A stretch of DNA of 64,000 nucleotides from VRUE01 sp963770315 (lineage in GTDB: Bacteria; Actinomycetota; Thermoleophilia; Solirubrobacterales; 70-9), in the NCBI GenBank assembly GCA_963770315.1, contig CAVYPC010000002.1:2356001-2420000 (forward strand). Reading direction: 5' to 3'. Made by a program: the position numbers and the translations under genes. Under the pieces are notes generated by a model. The model was not told where the DNA came from and did no database searches. It worked only from the letters and a program-made list of their open reading frames with translations. Below, in pieces: positions 8,010 through 15,358 of this stretch (position 1 is the stretch's first letter; each line of letters starts with the position of its first letter).

Positions 8010-8267
8010 ATGCAGCACTCTGATCGACCGCAGCCTGCGCTTGGGAAAGCGATTCGCCAGCTCCGCGAGAAGCGCGGCGCGACTCAAGAGGGTCTTGGCC
8101 AGGATGCAGGGGTTACGGGACGCACCCTCTCGCTGATCGAGCAGGGCCACGCGAATCCGAAGTGGGCGACGGTTCGCGACATCGCGGATGCCCTCGGGGT
8201 CTCGATGGGCGACCTCGCCAAGCTCGCCGACAAGTTCGCGGCCAGCGAAAATGCGACCAAAATGTGA
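8010..8267 (+). CDS. XRE-family helix-turn-helix regulator
   Basis: An 85-residue Cro/C1-type protein. IRQLREKRGATQEGLGQDAG then VTGRTLSLIEQGHANPKWAT (residues ~15-55) is the HTH, followed by VRDIADALGVSMGDLAKLAD. It is a single-domain repressor of the size seen in phage and integrative-element switches. A TTG at 8001 would add three residues. It is transcribed away from the xis-int block, with the 7936 palindrome just upstream, so it is the best candidate for the element's master repressor. Confidence 0.85.
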   Translation: MQHSDRPQPALGKAIRQLREKRGATQEGLGQDAGVTGRTLSLIEQGHANPKWATVRDIADALGVSMGDLAKLADKFAASENATKM

Positions 8268-8349
8268 CCAAGACACTCCGGAACGCCTCGGAATCGCCGG
8301 GAGCCGCGCGGAACGTCGATTTACCCCGAGACCGACGATTTGGCTCCAC

Positions 8350-8376
8350 AAAAGGAAAAGGCCGGCACATGCCGGC
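8350..8376 (-). terminator. Rho-independent terminator of the tRNA
   Basis: On the minus strand, 12 bases beyond the tRNA 3' end, GCCGGC-ATGT-GCCGGC forms a 6-bp GC hairpin followed by CTTTTCCTTTT. The spacing and T-rich tail fit an intrinsic terminator for the tRNA transcript. Confidence 0.7.
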
Positions 8377-8387
8377 ACTCCTCCCCA

Positions 8388-8483
8388 TGCGCCCGACGAG
8401 AATCGAACTCGCGACCTTCGGCTTGAAAGACCGACGCTCTTTGGTCCCCGTGAAGGGACCGTTGACCACTGAGCTACGGGCGC
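8388..8483 (-). tRNA. Probable tRNA-Glu (UUC) with a large D-loop insertion
   Basis: Read on the minus strand: 7-bp acceptor GCGCCCG/CGGGCGC with discriminator A, D-stem GCTC/GAGC, anticodon stem TCGGT/GCCGA around loop CTTTCAA (anticodon TTC, glutamate), variable AGGTC, and T-arm GCGAG-TTCGATT-CTCGT. It is 96 nt, about 20-24 longer than normal, because the D-loop after AGTGGT carries an extra hairpin (GGTCCC-TTCACG-GGGACC with flanks). CCA is not encoded. An intrinsic terminator follows. The arms and terminator favour a real gene, but the insertion is abnormal, so amino-acid identity and function need confirming. Confidence 0.65.
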
Positions 8484-8534
8484 CCTGCTGCATTACTTTA
8501 TCGGCGTGAAGCTGTTCGAGCATTGTTGCCAGGC

Positions 8535-9290
8535 ATGGACTTAGGGCTCCGGGCCCGCGTCGCCCTGGTGATGGGAGGAAGCCGCGGGCTCGGCCGGGCG
8601 GTCGGCGTTGCGCTGGCCGGCGAGGGCGCCCGGGTGGCGCTGGCCAGTCGTTCGCGCGAGGACGTCGAGGCGGCGGCCGCGGAGATCGGCGGCGAAGCCA
8701 CGGCCTTCGTCGCCGACGCCACCGACCCCGAGCGGCTCGCCACGCTTCCCGGCGAGGTCGAGGGGAAGCTCGGCCCGATCGACATCCTGATCGCCAACAG
8801 CGGCGGGCCGCCGCTCGGCGGCGCGCTCGACCACGAGCTCGACGAGTGGGAGCACGCCTACCGCTCGCTCGTCCTCGCCCCGCGCGTGCTCGCCGGCGCC
8901 GTCGTGCCTGGGATGCGCGAGCGCGGTTGGGGGCGGATCGTCAACGTCGGCTCCACCTCGACCCGCGAGCCGATCCCCGGCCTCAACCTCTCCAACTCCC
9001 ACCGCATGGCCGCGGTGGGCTTCCTCAAGACCCTCGCACGTGAGGTCGCCGGCGACGGGATCACGGTCAACACGGTGGCCACCGGCACCTTCGCCACCGA
9101 CCGCCTCGCCGACCCCAACGGCTCGCTGGAGCCGGCCGAAGCCGCCGCCCGCGAGCGGGTCCCCGCCGGGCGCCTCGGCCAGCCCGAGGAGTACGGCGAC
9201 CTCGTCGCCTTCCTTTGCTCCGAGCGCGCCGCCTACATCACCGGGACGACGATCCCGATCGACGGCGGCATGCTCCACTCGGCCTTCTGA
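8535..9290 (+). CDS. Atypical short-chain dehydrogenase/reductase
   Basis: A Rossmann-fold SDR of about 251 residues. The nucleotide-binding GGSRGLGRAVG is at residues ~14-24, NSGG replaces NNAG near residue 86, and the C-terminal ITGTTIPIDGG is typical of FabG-like proteins. The segment that should hold the catalytic Tyr-x3-Lys reads GLNLSNSHRMAAVGFLKTLA, so Ser sits where Tyr is expected and Arg where Lys is expected. A divergent SDR subfamily shares this loss, and such proteins may not be classical dehydrogenases. The ATG at 8535 is preferred over an upstream TTG because the fold begins at once. It is the first gene right of the tRNA and transcribed away from it. Confidence 0.85.
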   Translation: MDLGLRARVALVMGGSRGLGRAVGVALAGEGARVALASRSREDVEAAAAEIGGEATAFVADATDPERLATLPGEVEGKLGPIDILIANSGGPPLGGALDHELDEWEHAYRSLVLAPRVLAGAVVPGMRERGWGRIVNVGSTSTREPIPGLNLSNSHRMAAVGFLKTLAREVAGDGITVNTVATGTFATDRLADPNGSLEPAEAAARERVPAGRLGQPEEYGDLVAFLCSERAAYITGTTIPIDGGMLHSAF

Positions 9291-9330
9291 AGGCTTCAGG
9301 ACGGCGCCCGGCTCTTACGATGGGTAGGCG

Positions 9331-10233
9331 ATGAGCCACTCCCACGCAGGCCACAGCCACGGTGCCTCGGCGGACGCCGACCGCGGCAAGCTGCGCATCG
9401 CCCTGGCGCTGATCCTCGGCTTCATGGTCGCCGAGGTGGTGACCGGGATCGTCGCCAACTCGCTGGCGCTGCTCTCCGACGCCGCCCACATGCTCACCGA
9501 CGCCGCCGCGATCGGTCTCTCGCTGGTGGCCATCCACCTTGCCAAGCGCCCCGCCGAGGGCCGCATGACCTTCGGCTTCAAACGGGTCGAGATCCTCTCC
9601 GCCCAGGCGAACGGGGTCACCCTCCTCGTCCTCGCGGCGATCATCGCGATCGAGGCGGTGCGCCGGCTCTTCGACCCGCCCAGCGTCGACGGCAGCCTGA
9701 TCCTCGTCGTCGCCCTCGCCGGGATCCTCGTCAACCTCGCCGCCACCGCGGTCCTCGCCCGCGCCAACCGCCAGAGCCTCAACGTCGAGGGCAGCTTCCA
9801 GCATCTCCTCACCGACCTCTTCGCCTTCATCGGCACCGCGATCGCCGCCGCGGTGATCCTCCTGACCGGCTTCGACCAGGCCGACGCGATCGCCTCGCTG
9901 CTGGTGGCGGGACTGATGCTGCGCTCGGCGATCGGCCTGCTGCACGACTCCGGGCGGATCTTCCTCGAGGCCTCGCCAAAGGGGACCGACCCGGAACGGA
10001 TCGGCAGGCGCATGGCCGAACAGCCGGGCGTCGTCGAGGTCCACGACCTGCACGTCTGGGAGGTCACCTCCGAGTTCCCGGCGCTCTCGGCCCACGTGAC
10101 CGTCGAGTCCGAAGCCGACTGCCACCGCGCCCGGCTCGAGCTGGCGGAGCTGATCGAGCGCGAGTTCGGCATCCACCACACCACCCTCCAGGTCGAGCAC
10201 GAGCCCAAGCGCCTGGTGCAAATCGAGAACTAA
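9331..10233 (+). CDS. Cation diffusion facilitator (Zn/Cd/Co efflux)
   Basis: A 300-residue inner-membrane metal/proton antiporter. The N-terminus is His-rich (MSHSHAGHSHG). Six membrane helices follow, with the metal-site motif SDAAHMLTDAAA in helix 2 and TGFDQADAIASL in helix 5, giving the HD...D pattern of CzcD-like transporters. The C-terminal cytoplasmic domain contains GVVEVHDLHVWEVTSEFPALSAHV, as in dimeric CDF proteins. It exports divalent metals, zinc being the usual substrate. The gene is convergent with lysS, separated by about 16 bases containing a GCCGGCCGGC palindrome. Confidence 0.93.
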   Translation: MSHSHAGHSHGASADADRGKLRIALALILGFMVAEVVTGIVANSLALLSDAAHMLTDAAAIGLSLVAIHLAKRPAEGRMTFGFKRVEILSAQANGVTLLVLAAIIAIEAVRRLFDPPSVDGSLILVVALAGILVNLAATAVLARANRQSLNVEGSFQHLLTDLFAFIGTAIAAAVILLTGFDQADAIASLLVAGLMLRSAIGLLHDSGRIFLEASPKGTDPERIGRRMAEQPGVVEVHDLHVWEVTSEFPALSAHVTVESEADCHRARLELAELIEREFGIHHTTLQVEHEPKRLVQIEN

Positions 10234-10249
10234 CGGCCCGCCGGCCGGC

Positions 10250-11755
10250 TCAGGTTTCGGCGGCCTCGCGCATCGAGGGGAAGAGGATCACGTCGCGCAG
10301 GGTCTTGGCGCCGCTGAGGATCATCATCAGGCGGTCGACGCCGAGGCCGGAGCCGCTCGCCGTCAGCATCCCGTATTCGAGTGCCCGCACGAACTCCTCG
10401 TCGTGCTCGTGCGGCGTCTCCTCCGCCCCGGACTCCTGCCGCTCGCGCTGTTCGACGAAGTGGCGCCTCTGTTCGATCGGGTCGTTGACGTCGGTGCCGC
10501 CGCCGGTGATCTCCATCCCGGCGACGATCCCGTCGAAGGCCGCGGCCAGCAGCTGCGGGTGCTCGGGGACGGGCTTGACCAGCGGCCAGATCGCCAGCGG
10601 CAGGTCGATGATGAAGGTCGGCTGGATCAGCTTCGGCTCGATCAGCTTGCCCTGCAGCGTGTCGACCAGCGCCGCCCAGTCGTCGTCGGGCTCGGCGTCG
10701 TCGCCGGCGATCTCGGCGAGCTCGTCGCGGCTTGCCTTGGTGATGTCGACGCCGGTCTCCTCCAGCAGCAGGTCCTGCAGCCGCAGCCGCGGCCAGGGCG
10801 GCGCCAGGTCGATCGTCTCGCCGTCGCGCTCGACCTTGGTCGTGCCGAGCACCCGCTGGGCGACGTCGGAGACGATGCCCTCGGCGACGTCCATGACGCC
10901 GTGATAGTCGACGCCGCTGACGAACCACTCGAGCATCGTGAACTCGGGATTGTGCTGCGGCGACATCCCCTCGTTGCGAAAGAACTTGCCCAGCTCGTAG
11001 ACGTTCTCGAAGCCGCCGACGATCGCCCGCTTCAGATACAGCTCGGTGGCGATCCGCAGGAAGAGGTGGCGGTCGAGCGCGTTGTGGTGCGTTTTGAACG
11101 GGCGCGCCGCCGCGCCGCCGGTCATCCGCTGCAGGATCGGCGTTTCCAGCTCGACGTAGTGGCGCTCGTCGAGGTGGTCGCGGATCGCCTTCACGACCTT
11201 GGCGCGCATCTGGAAGATCTCGCGCGAGCGCTCGTTCGCCATCAGGTCGAGCTCGCGCTGGCGGTAGCGGACCTCCGGATCGGAGATGCCGTGGAAGAGG
11301 TCGGGCGGATCGCGCAGCGCCTTGGCCAGCAGCGTGCACTCGGCCACCGCGACCGCCAGCTGGCCGCGCTTGGTCACGTGCAGGTGGCCGTCGACACCGA
11401 CCAGGTCGCCGATGTCGAGATCCTCGATCCGGTCGAACGCCTCCTGGCCGAGCGCGTCGACCCGCGCGTAGGCCTGGATCGTCCCGGTCAGGTCGCGGAC
11501 GTCGAAGAAGAGCGTCTTGCCGTGGCCGCGCTCGCCGACGACGCGCCCGGCGATCCGGCAGGTGTGCTCCGGGTGCTCGCCCTCCCCCAACTCGGCCGGG
11601 TCATGCGCGGCAAGGACGTCCTCGATTCGGTCGCGATCTGGAAATGAAAAGGGGTAGGGGTCGATCCCTTCCGCCCGCAGGCGCTCGGCCTTTGCGAGGC
11701 GCTGGGCCTCAGTATCGCCGGCCGCGGGCTCAGCGCGGGTGGTCGAGTCAGCCAT
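10250..11755 (-). CDS. lysS: Class II lysyl-tRNA synthetase with an altered lysine pocket
   Basis: A 501-residue protein with the LysRS order: an OB-fold anticodon-binding domain (residues ~65-170), then a class II catalytic domain with motif 2 FFRNEGMSPQHNPEFTMLEW and motif 3 GSGLGVDRLMMILSG. It is clearly of the LysRS family. The usual E-I-x-N-G-F-S-E-L-N-D block, which lines the lysine pocket, reads EITGGGTDVNDP: the positions of E. coli Asn424, Phe426 and Glu428 become Gly, Gly and Asp. The Tyr280 position is Phe (MLEWF). It could still charge lysine with a changed pocket, or prefer another amino acid. It is last in the argF-lgt-prmC-lysS run. Confidence 0.9.
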   Translation of the reverse strand: MADSTTRAEPAAGDTEAQRLAKAERLRAEGIDPYPFSFPDRDRIEDVLAAHDPAELGEGEHPEHTCRIAGRVVGERGHGKTLFFDVRDLTGTIQAYARVDALGQEAFDRIEDLDIGDLVGVDGHLHVTKRGQLAVAVAECTLLAKALRDPPDLFHGISDPEVRYRQRELDLMANERSREIFQMRAKVVKAIRDHLDERHYVELETPILQRMTGGAAARPFKTHHNALDRHLFLRIATELYLKRAIVGGFENVYELGKFFRNEGMSPQHNPEFTMLEWFVSGVDYHGVMDVAEGIVSDVAQRVLGTTKVERDGETIDLAPPWPRLRLQDLLLEETGVDITKASRDELAEIAGDDAEPDDDWAALVDTLQGKLIEPKLIQPTFIIDLPLAIWPLVKPVPEHPQLLAAAFDGIVAGMEITGGGTDVNDPIEQRRHFVEQRERQESGAEETPHEHDEEFVRALEYGMLTASGSGLGVDRLMMILSGAKTLRDVILFPSMREAAET

Positions 11756-11790
11756 GGCCCAACCGTATTAGCTGATCGCGAAAGTCGCGC

Positions 11791-12636
11791 TCAGGGAGCG
11801 ATGCCGACAGTGACGCGCTCGCCGCCCATGTAGTCGGTCAGCGTCCGCGCGTCGCCCAGCAGCTCGCGCATCGCCGGGCCGTGGTGGGTGTCGTGCTCCA
11901 TCGCCAGCTTCCAGCCGCTCGGCGTTTCGGCGATCAGGCCGCGGATCACGCCGAGCCCGTCCTCGCCGCAATCGCCGGTGACGGCGATCCGCGGCTCGCG
12001 GCGGATCTCCGGCGAGCGGTCGTCGATTGTCTCGTCGGTGACGTAGGGAAGGTTGGCGATGACCAGGTCGACGTCCTCTAGCCCCTCGGGCAGCCCCTTG
12101 GCGACGCTGACCTCCAGCTCCAGGCCGAGGCGCTCGGCGTTCTCGCGGGCGGCTTCGGCCGCTTCGGGCGAGAGGTCCGAGGCGGTGACGCGCAGATCCG
12201 GGCGCTCGGAGATCAGGGCGAGGGCGATCGCGCCCGAGCCGGTGCCGACCTCGTGCACGCGGGCGCCCTGCGGCAGTTCGGTCCCGACCTCCACCAGCAG
12301 CTCGGTCTCGCGGCGCGGCCAGAGCACGCGCGGGTCGACGGCGATCTCGAGGTCGCGGAAGGGAGCGCGGCCGAGCACGTAGGCCAGGGGCTCATGGTCG
12401 GCGCGGCGTGCCACGGCGGCCTCGATCGCGGCAATGACCTCAGGCGAAGCTTCCCCCGAGCCGTCGCGGGACAGCTCCTCGACGCTGACGCCAAGGGCGT
12501 TGGCGACCAGGGCCTCGGCATCGGTGCGCGGCTCCTCGCAGCCGGCTGCGGCGATCGCCTCGGCCGCCCTGTCGAGCAGCTCGCCGACAGTCGCGGCGGA
12601 CGAGCCTCCTCCGCTACCGGTCTCCACTGCTTCCAC
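11791..12636 (-). CDS. prmC: Release factor glutamine N5-methyltransferase
   Basis: A 281-residue SAM-dependent methyltransferase. It has the N-terminal helical domain typical of PrmC/HemK (residues ~15-90, LDRAAEAIAAAGCEEPRTDA), a glycine motif VHEVGTGSGAIALALISE and the catalytic motif as NLPY (VIANLPYVTDE). The canonical form is NPPY; the second residue is Leu here. The product modifies the GGQ glutamine of peptide-chain release factors. prmC often follows prfA, but here it sits between lgt (67 bp upstream) and lysS (35 bp downstream) on one strand. The NLPY change leaves a small chance of another substrate. Confidence 0.87.
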   Translation of the reverse strand: MEAVETGSGGGSSAATVGELLDRAAEAIAAAGCEEPRTDAEALVANALGVSVEELSRDGSGEASPEVIAAIEAAVARRADHEPLAYVLGRAPFRDLEIAVDPRVLWPRRETELLVEVGTELPQGARVHEVGTGSGAIALALISERPDLRVTASDLSPEAAEAARENAERLGLELEVSVAKGLPEGLEDVDLVIANLPYVTDETIDDRSPEIRREPRIAVTGDCGEDGLGVIRGLIAETPSGWKLAMEHDTHHGPAMRELLGDARTLTDYMGGERVTVGIAP

Positions 12637-12703
12637 TTCGGTCGCCTCCTCGTTTACCTCAAAATAATTTGCGCAAGATTACCAGTAATGCAGTCGATCG
12701 CGG

Positions 12704-13495
12704 TCACACCGCGGGACGAGCTCCGGCTCCGCTTGGAACGACCTCGCGAGACAGGGTCCCGTGTCGCCGTTTTGCCACGTACAGCCAGATCGCGCCGACG
12801 AGCATCATTGCAAGGCTCTCCAACTGGGCGGAGGTGAGCCCCAGCGCGACATCGCTGTTGCGGCGGATGAACTCGACCGCGAAGCGCTCGGCGCCGGCAT
12901 AGACGAGGTAGATCGCGAACAGCACCCCGGCCCGGAAGCGGTCGCGCAGCTGCCAGAGGATCCAGGCGCCCAGCCCCATCGCCAGCGTCTCGTAGATCGG
13001 GGTCGGGTGGACGGTCTGGTCGGTCGGCACGGTGCCGTTCGGGTAGGACATCGCCCAGGGCCCGTCCCAGGCCTTGCCGTAGTCGCCGTCGCCGGAGAGC
13101 TGGCAACCGCAGCGCCCGATCGCGTAGCCGAGTGCCAACGCGGGCGCCACCAGATCGAGCAGCGTCAGGCGCAGGAAGTCGCGGTACCAAGCCCAGAGCA
13201 GCACGGCGAGCGTGCCGCCGATCGCGCCGCCGTACCAGACCAGCCCCGAGCCGGAAAAGAGGTTGCCGAGCAGGTCTTCCTTGACGCTGTCGTAGTTCTG
13301 GACGAGGAAGTAGATGCGGGAGCCGAAGATCCCCCCGAAGAGGGCGGCGAAGGCGATCTCATAGGCCCAGTCGACCGGCTTGCCGATCTCCTTCAACCGC
13401 TTCGCGACCAGCGCCCCCGCGGCGAGGAAGGCGAGGGCGAACATCAGGCCGAAGGTCTGCAACGTCAGCGGGCCGAGGTGGATCTCCGGGTACAT
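12704..13495 (-). CDS. lgt: Prolipoprotein diacylglyceryl transferase
   Basis: A 263-residue integral membrane enzyme that attaches diacylglycerol from phosphatidylglycerol to the lipobox cysteine of prolipoproteins, the first step of lipoprotein maturation. About seven hydrophobic helices are visible. The Lgt signature is present as PALALGYAIGRCGCQLSGDG, with the conserved Arg, and HPTPIYE and VEFIRR follow as in other family members. The ATG at 13495 is chosen since MYPEIHLGPL is the usual N-terminus; the open frame upstream overlaps argF. Only four bases separate it from the argF stop, so they share a transcript. Confidence 0.93.
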   Translation of the reverse strand: MYPEIHLGPLTLQTFGLMFALAFLAAGALVAKRLKEIGKPVDWAYEIAFAALFGGIFGSRIYFLVQNYDSVKEDLLGNLFSGSGLVWYGGAIGGTLAVLLWAWYRDFLRLTLLDLVAPALALGYAIGRCGCQLSGDGDYGKAWDGPWAMSYPNGTVPTDQTVHPTPIYETLAMGLGAWILWQLRDRFRAGVLFAIYLVYAGAERFAVEFIRRNSDVALGLTSAQLESLAMMLVGAIWLYVAKRRHGTLSREVVPSGAGARPAV

Positions 13496-13499
13496 CTGC

Positions 13500-14384
13500 C
13501 TACTCGACCAGGAGCGTACGCAGCAGCGCCTTCTGCGTGTGGAGGCGGTTCTCGGCTTGGTCCCAGACGGCGGACCGCGGCCCATAGAGGACGTCGGCGG
13601 AAATCTCCTCGCCCGGGTGCGCGGGCAGACAGTGCAGGACGACGGCGCTGTCCTTCGCGACACCGAGCAGGTCGGCGTCGACCCGGAAGGGGGTCAGGTC
13701 GGCGCGGCGGCGCTCGGCCTCCTCCTCGTCCCCCATGCTGATCCAGACGTCGGTGTAGATCGCGTCGGCACCGGAGGCGGCGAGGCGCGGGTCCTCGGTC
13801 AACTTCACCCCGTGCCCCAGCTCGAGCTGGTAGCCCGCGGGCGCGGCGACGGTCAGCTGGACCCCGGCGAGCTCGCTGGCGATCGCCAGCGAGCGGGCGA
13901 CGTTGTTGCCGTCGCCGACGTAGGCGAGGCGCAGCCCGTGCAGGTCGCCGAAGCGCTCGCGCAGGGTGAGCAGGTCGGCGAGCGCCTGGCAGGGGTGGTG
14001 GAGCGGCGTGAGCGCGTTGACGACCGGCACCTCGGCCTCGGCGGCGAGCTCGGCGACCGCCTCGTGGGAGCCGGAGCGGATCGCGATCGCGTCGACGAAG
14101 CGCGAGAGCACCCGGCCCGTGTCGCCGACCGACTCGCCGCGGGAGAGCTGCAGTTCGTCGCCCCGCAGGACGATCGGCGTCGCGCCGAGCTCGGCCACGC
14201 CGACCTCGAAGGAGATCCGCGTCCGGGTCGAGGGCTTCTCGAAGACCAAGGCGACGCTGCGCCCGGCGAGGTCGCCGGAGCCCGCGCCCTGGCGACGACC
14301 GGATTTCAGCTCGGCGGCGAGGTCGAGCAGCTGGGAGAGCTCGAAGGCCCCCAGCTCTTCGCCGGTGAGGAAGTCGCGCTTCAA
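13500..14384 (-). CDS. argF: Ornithine carbamoyltransferase
   Basis: A 294-residue enzyme making citrulline from ornithine and carbamoyl phosphate in arginine synthesis. The carbamoyl-phosphate loop reads EKPSTRTRISFE (residues ~47-58), HPCQALAD follows, and the ornithine-binding HCLPAHPGEEIS lies near the C-terminus; DVWISMGDEEEAERR is also typical. All catalytic motifs are intact. The start is a TTG at 14384: LKRDFLTGEEL is the normal N-terminus, and the open frame upstream runs antisense through the divergent nuclease-like gene. Only 18 bases separate the two divergent starts. No other arg gene is nearby, and lgt follows directly. Confidence 0.92.
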   Translation of the reverse strand: MKRDFLTGEELGAFELSQLLDLAAELKSGRRQGAGSGDLAGRSVALVFEKPSTRTRISFEVGVAELGATPIVLRGDELQLSRGESVGDTGRVLSRFVDAIAIRSGSHEAVAELAAEAEVPVVNALTPLHHPCQALADLLTLRERFGDLHGLRLAYVGDGNNVARSLAIASELAGVQLTVAAPAGYQLELGHGVKLTEDPRLAASGADAIYTDVWISMGDEEEAERRRADLTPFRVDADLLGVAKDSAVVLHCLPAHPGEEISADVLYGPRSAVWDQAENRLHTQKALLRTLLVE

Positions 14385-14402
14385 GCCGCGGATACTACGG
14401 GC

Positions 14403-15257
14403 GTGCAGCTCACCGCCATCTCCTGGAACCTCTTCCACGGGCGCGACTTCCCGCCCGATCCGGCGCTCTTCACCCGGCGCTCGCGGCTGCTTCGAGTAAC
14501 CGAGCGCAATCGGACCCACCTCCAGGTCAATCGCGACCTGCTGGGAGAGTTCTGCCAGCTGCTCGCCGGGACCACGTGGGACGTGGCCCTGCTGCAGGAG
14601 TGCCCGCCGCGCTGGTGGGATCCGCTGGCCGCGGCATGCGGAGCGGCGGCGCACGGCGCGCTCACCTCGCGCAACTCCTTCGGCGCGCTGCGTGCTCTCG
14701 CCGCCCGCCTCAATCCCGACCTGATCGCCTCCGGCGAGGGCGGTTCGAACCTGACCCTGTTCCGGCGCACGTTTGACACCCGTGGGGGGCCCAACGTGGG
14801 CGGCAACGCGGAGATCGTCGAGCGCCGCGAGCTGACCATCCACGCCGGCCGTCCCGAGCGGCGCGCGATGGCTTTCACCCGCACCGCCTCGGGGCTCTGC
14901 GTTGCCAACCTGCACGCAACCAACGACCGTCCCGCCCTCGCCGCCGAAGACGTGCTGCGGGCGGCAGAGGCCGCAACCGATTGGGCAGGCGGGTCGCCGC
15001 TCGTCTTCGGCGGCGACCTCAACCTGCGGCCCGCCGAGAACCCCGAGGTCTTCGCCGAGCTCGCCGAGCGCTTCGGCCTGCGCGGCCCCACCGACCCAGG
15101 GGCGATCGACCATCTGCTCGTCAGGGGCCTCGACATCGTCGCCCCCTCGAGCCAGTGGCCTCCCGAGCAGCGCGAGCTGCGCGAGGACGGCCGCGCCCTC
15201 AGGCTCTCCGATCACGCGCCGGTCGAGGCCCGTTTCGCAACTCCCACATCTAGGTAG
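14403..15257 (+). CDS. Endonuclease/exonuclease/phosphatase family protein
   Basis: A 284-residue protein of the metal-dependent EEP fold. It opens at a GTG with QLTAISWNLFHGRDFP (the family's N-terminal WN motif), has the central GGDLNLRP, and ends at SDHAPVEARF, the SDH active-site motif. Asp and His ligands are in place, so it should be catalytically competent as a phosphodiesterase, nuclease or phosphatase. No signal peptide is visible, so it is probably cytoplasmic. The start is very close to the divergent argF start, which places its promoter inside argF or makes its mRNA leaderless. Confidence 0.82.
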   Translation: MQLTAISWNLFHGRDFPPDPALFTRRSRLLRVTERNRTHLQVNRDLLGEFCQLLAGTTWDVALLQECPPRWWDPLAAACGAAAHGALTSRNSFGALRALAARLNPDLIASGEGGSNLTLFRRTFDTRGGPNVGGNAEIVERRELTIHAGRPERRAMAFTRTASGLCVANLHATNDRPALAAEDVLRAAEAATDWAGGSPLVFGGDLNLRPAENPEVFAELAERFGLRGPTDPGAIDHLLVRGLDIVAPSSQWPPEQRELREDGRALRLSDHAPVEARFATPTSR

Positions 15258-15358
15258 TGAGATAGTCAGTCATCTGAAGCTGCGTTTTCCGTCGCCCAGC
15301 GGAGGTAAATGCAGCTTCACCGTCCAAATCCCAGCAGCGAGACAGGAGGCAACTGAGC

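Larger units (their letters stand above)
1226..8483. mobile_element. Candidate small integrative element between tRNA-like sequences
   Basis: The segment carries a tyrosine recombinase coupled to an excisionase-like HTH gene, three small regulators around a palindromic operator, and cargo of uneven base composition (the TIGR04141 gene is visibly more AT-rich than the rest of the window). It ends on the right at a tRNA gene. On the left is a degenerate tRNA 3'-half in the same orientation, alignable with that tRNA over about 50 bases with several mismatches and small indels. Recombinase, tRNA and a second partial tRNA copy are the usual signs of site-specific integration. The repeat is imperfect and the tRNA has its own terminator inside the putative element, so the exact ends are uncertain. 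Confidence 0.45.

Noticed and set aside
8395..8472. Plus-strand frames reading RIELATFGLKDRRS and NRTRDLRLERPTLF
   Set aside because: These are well-known artefacts of translating a minus-strand tRNA gene.
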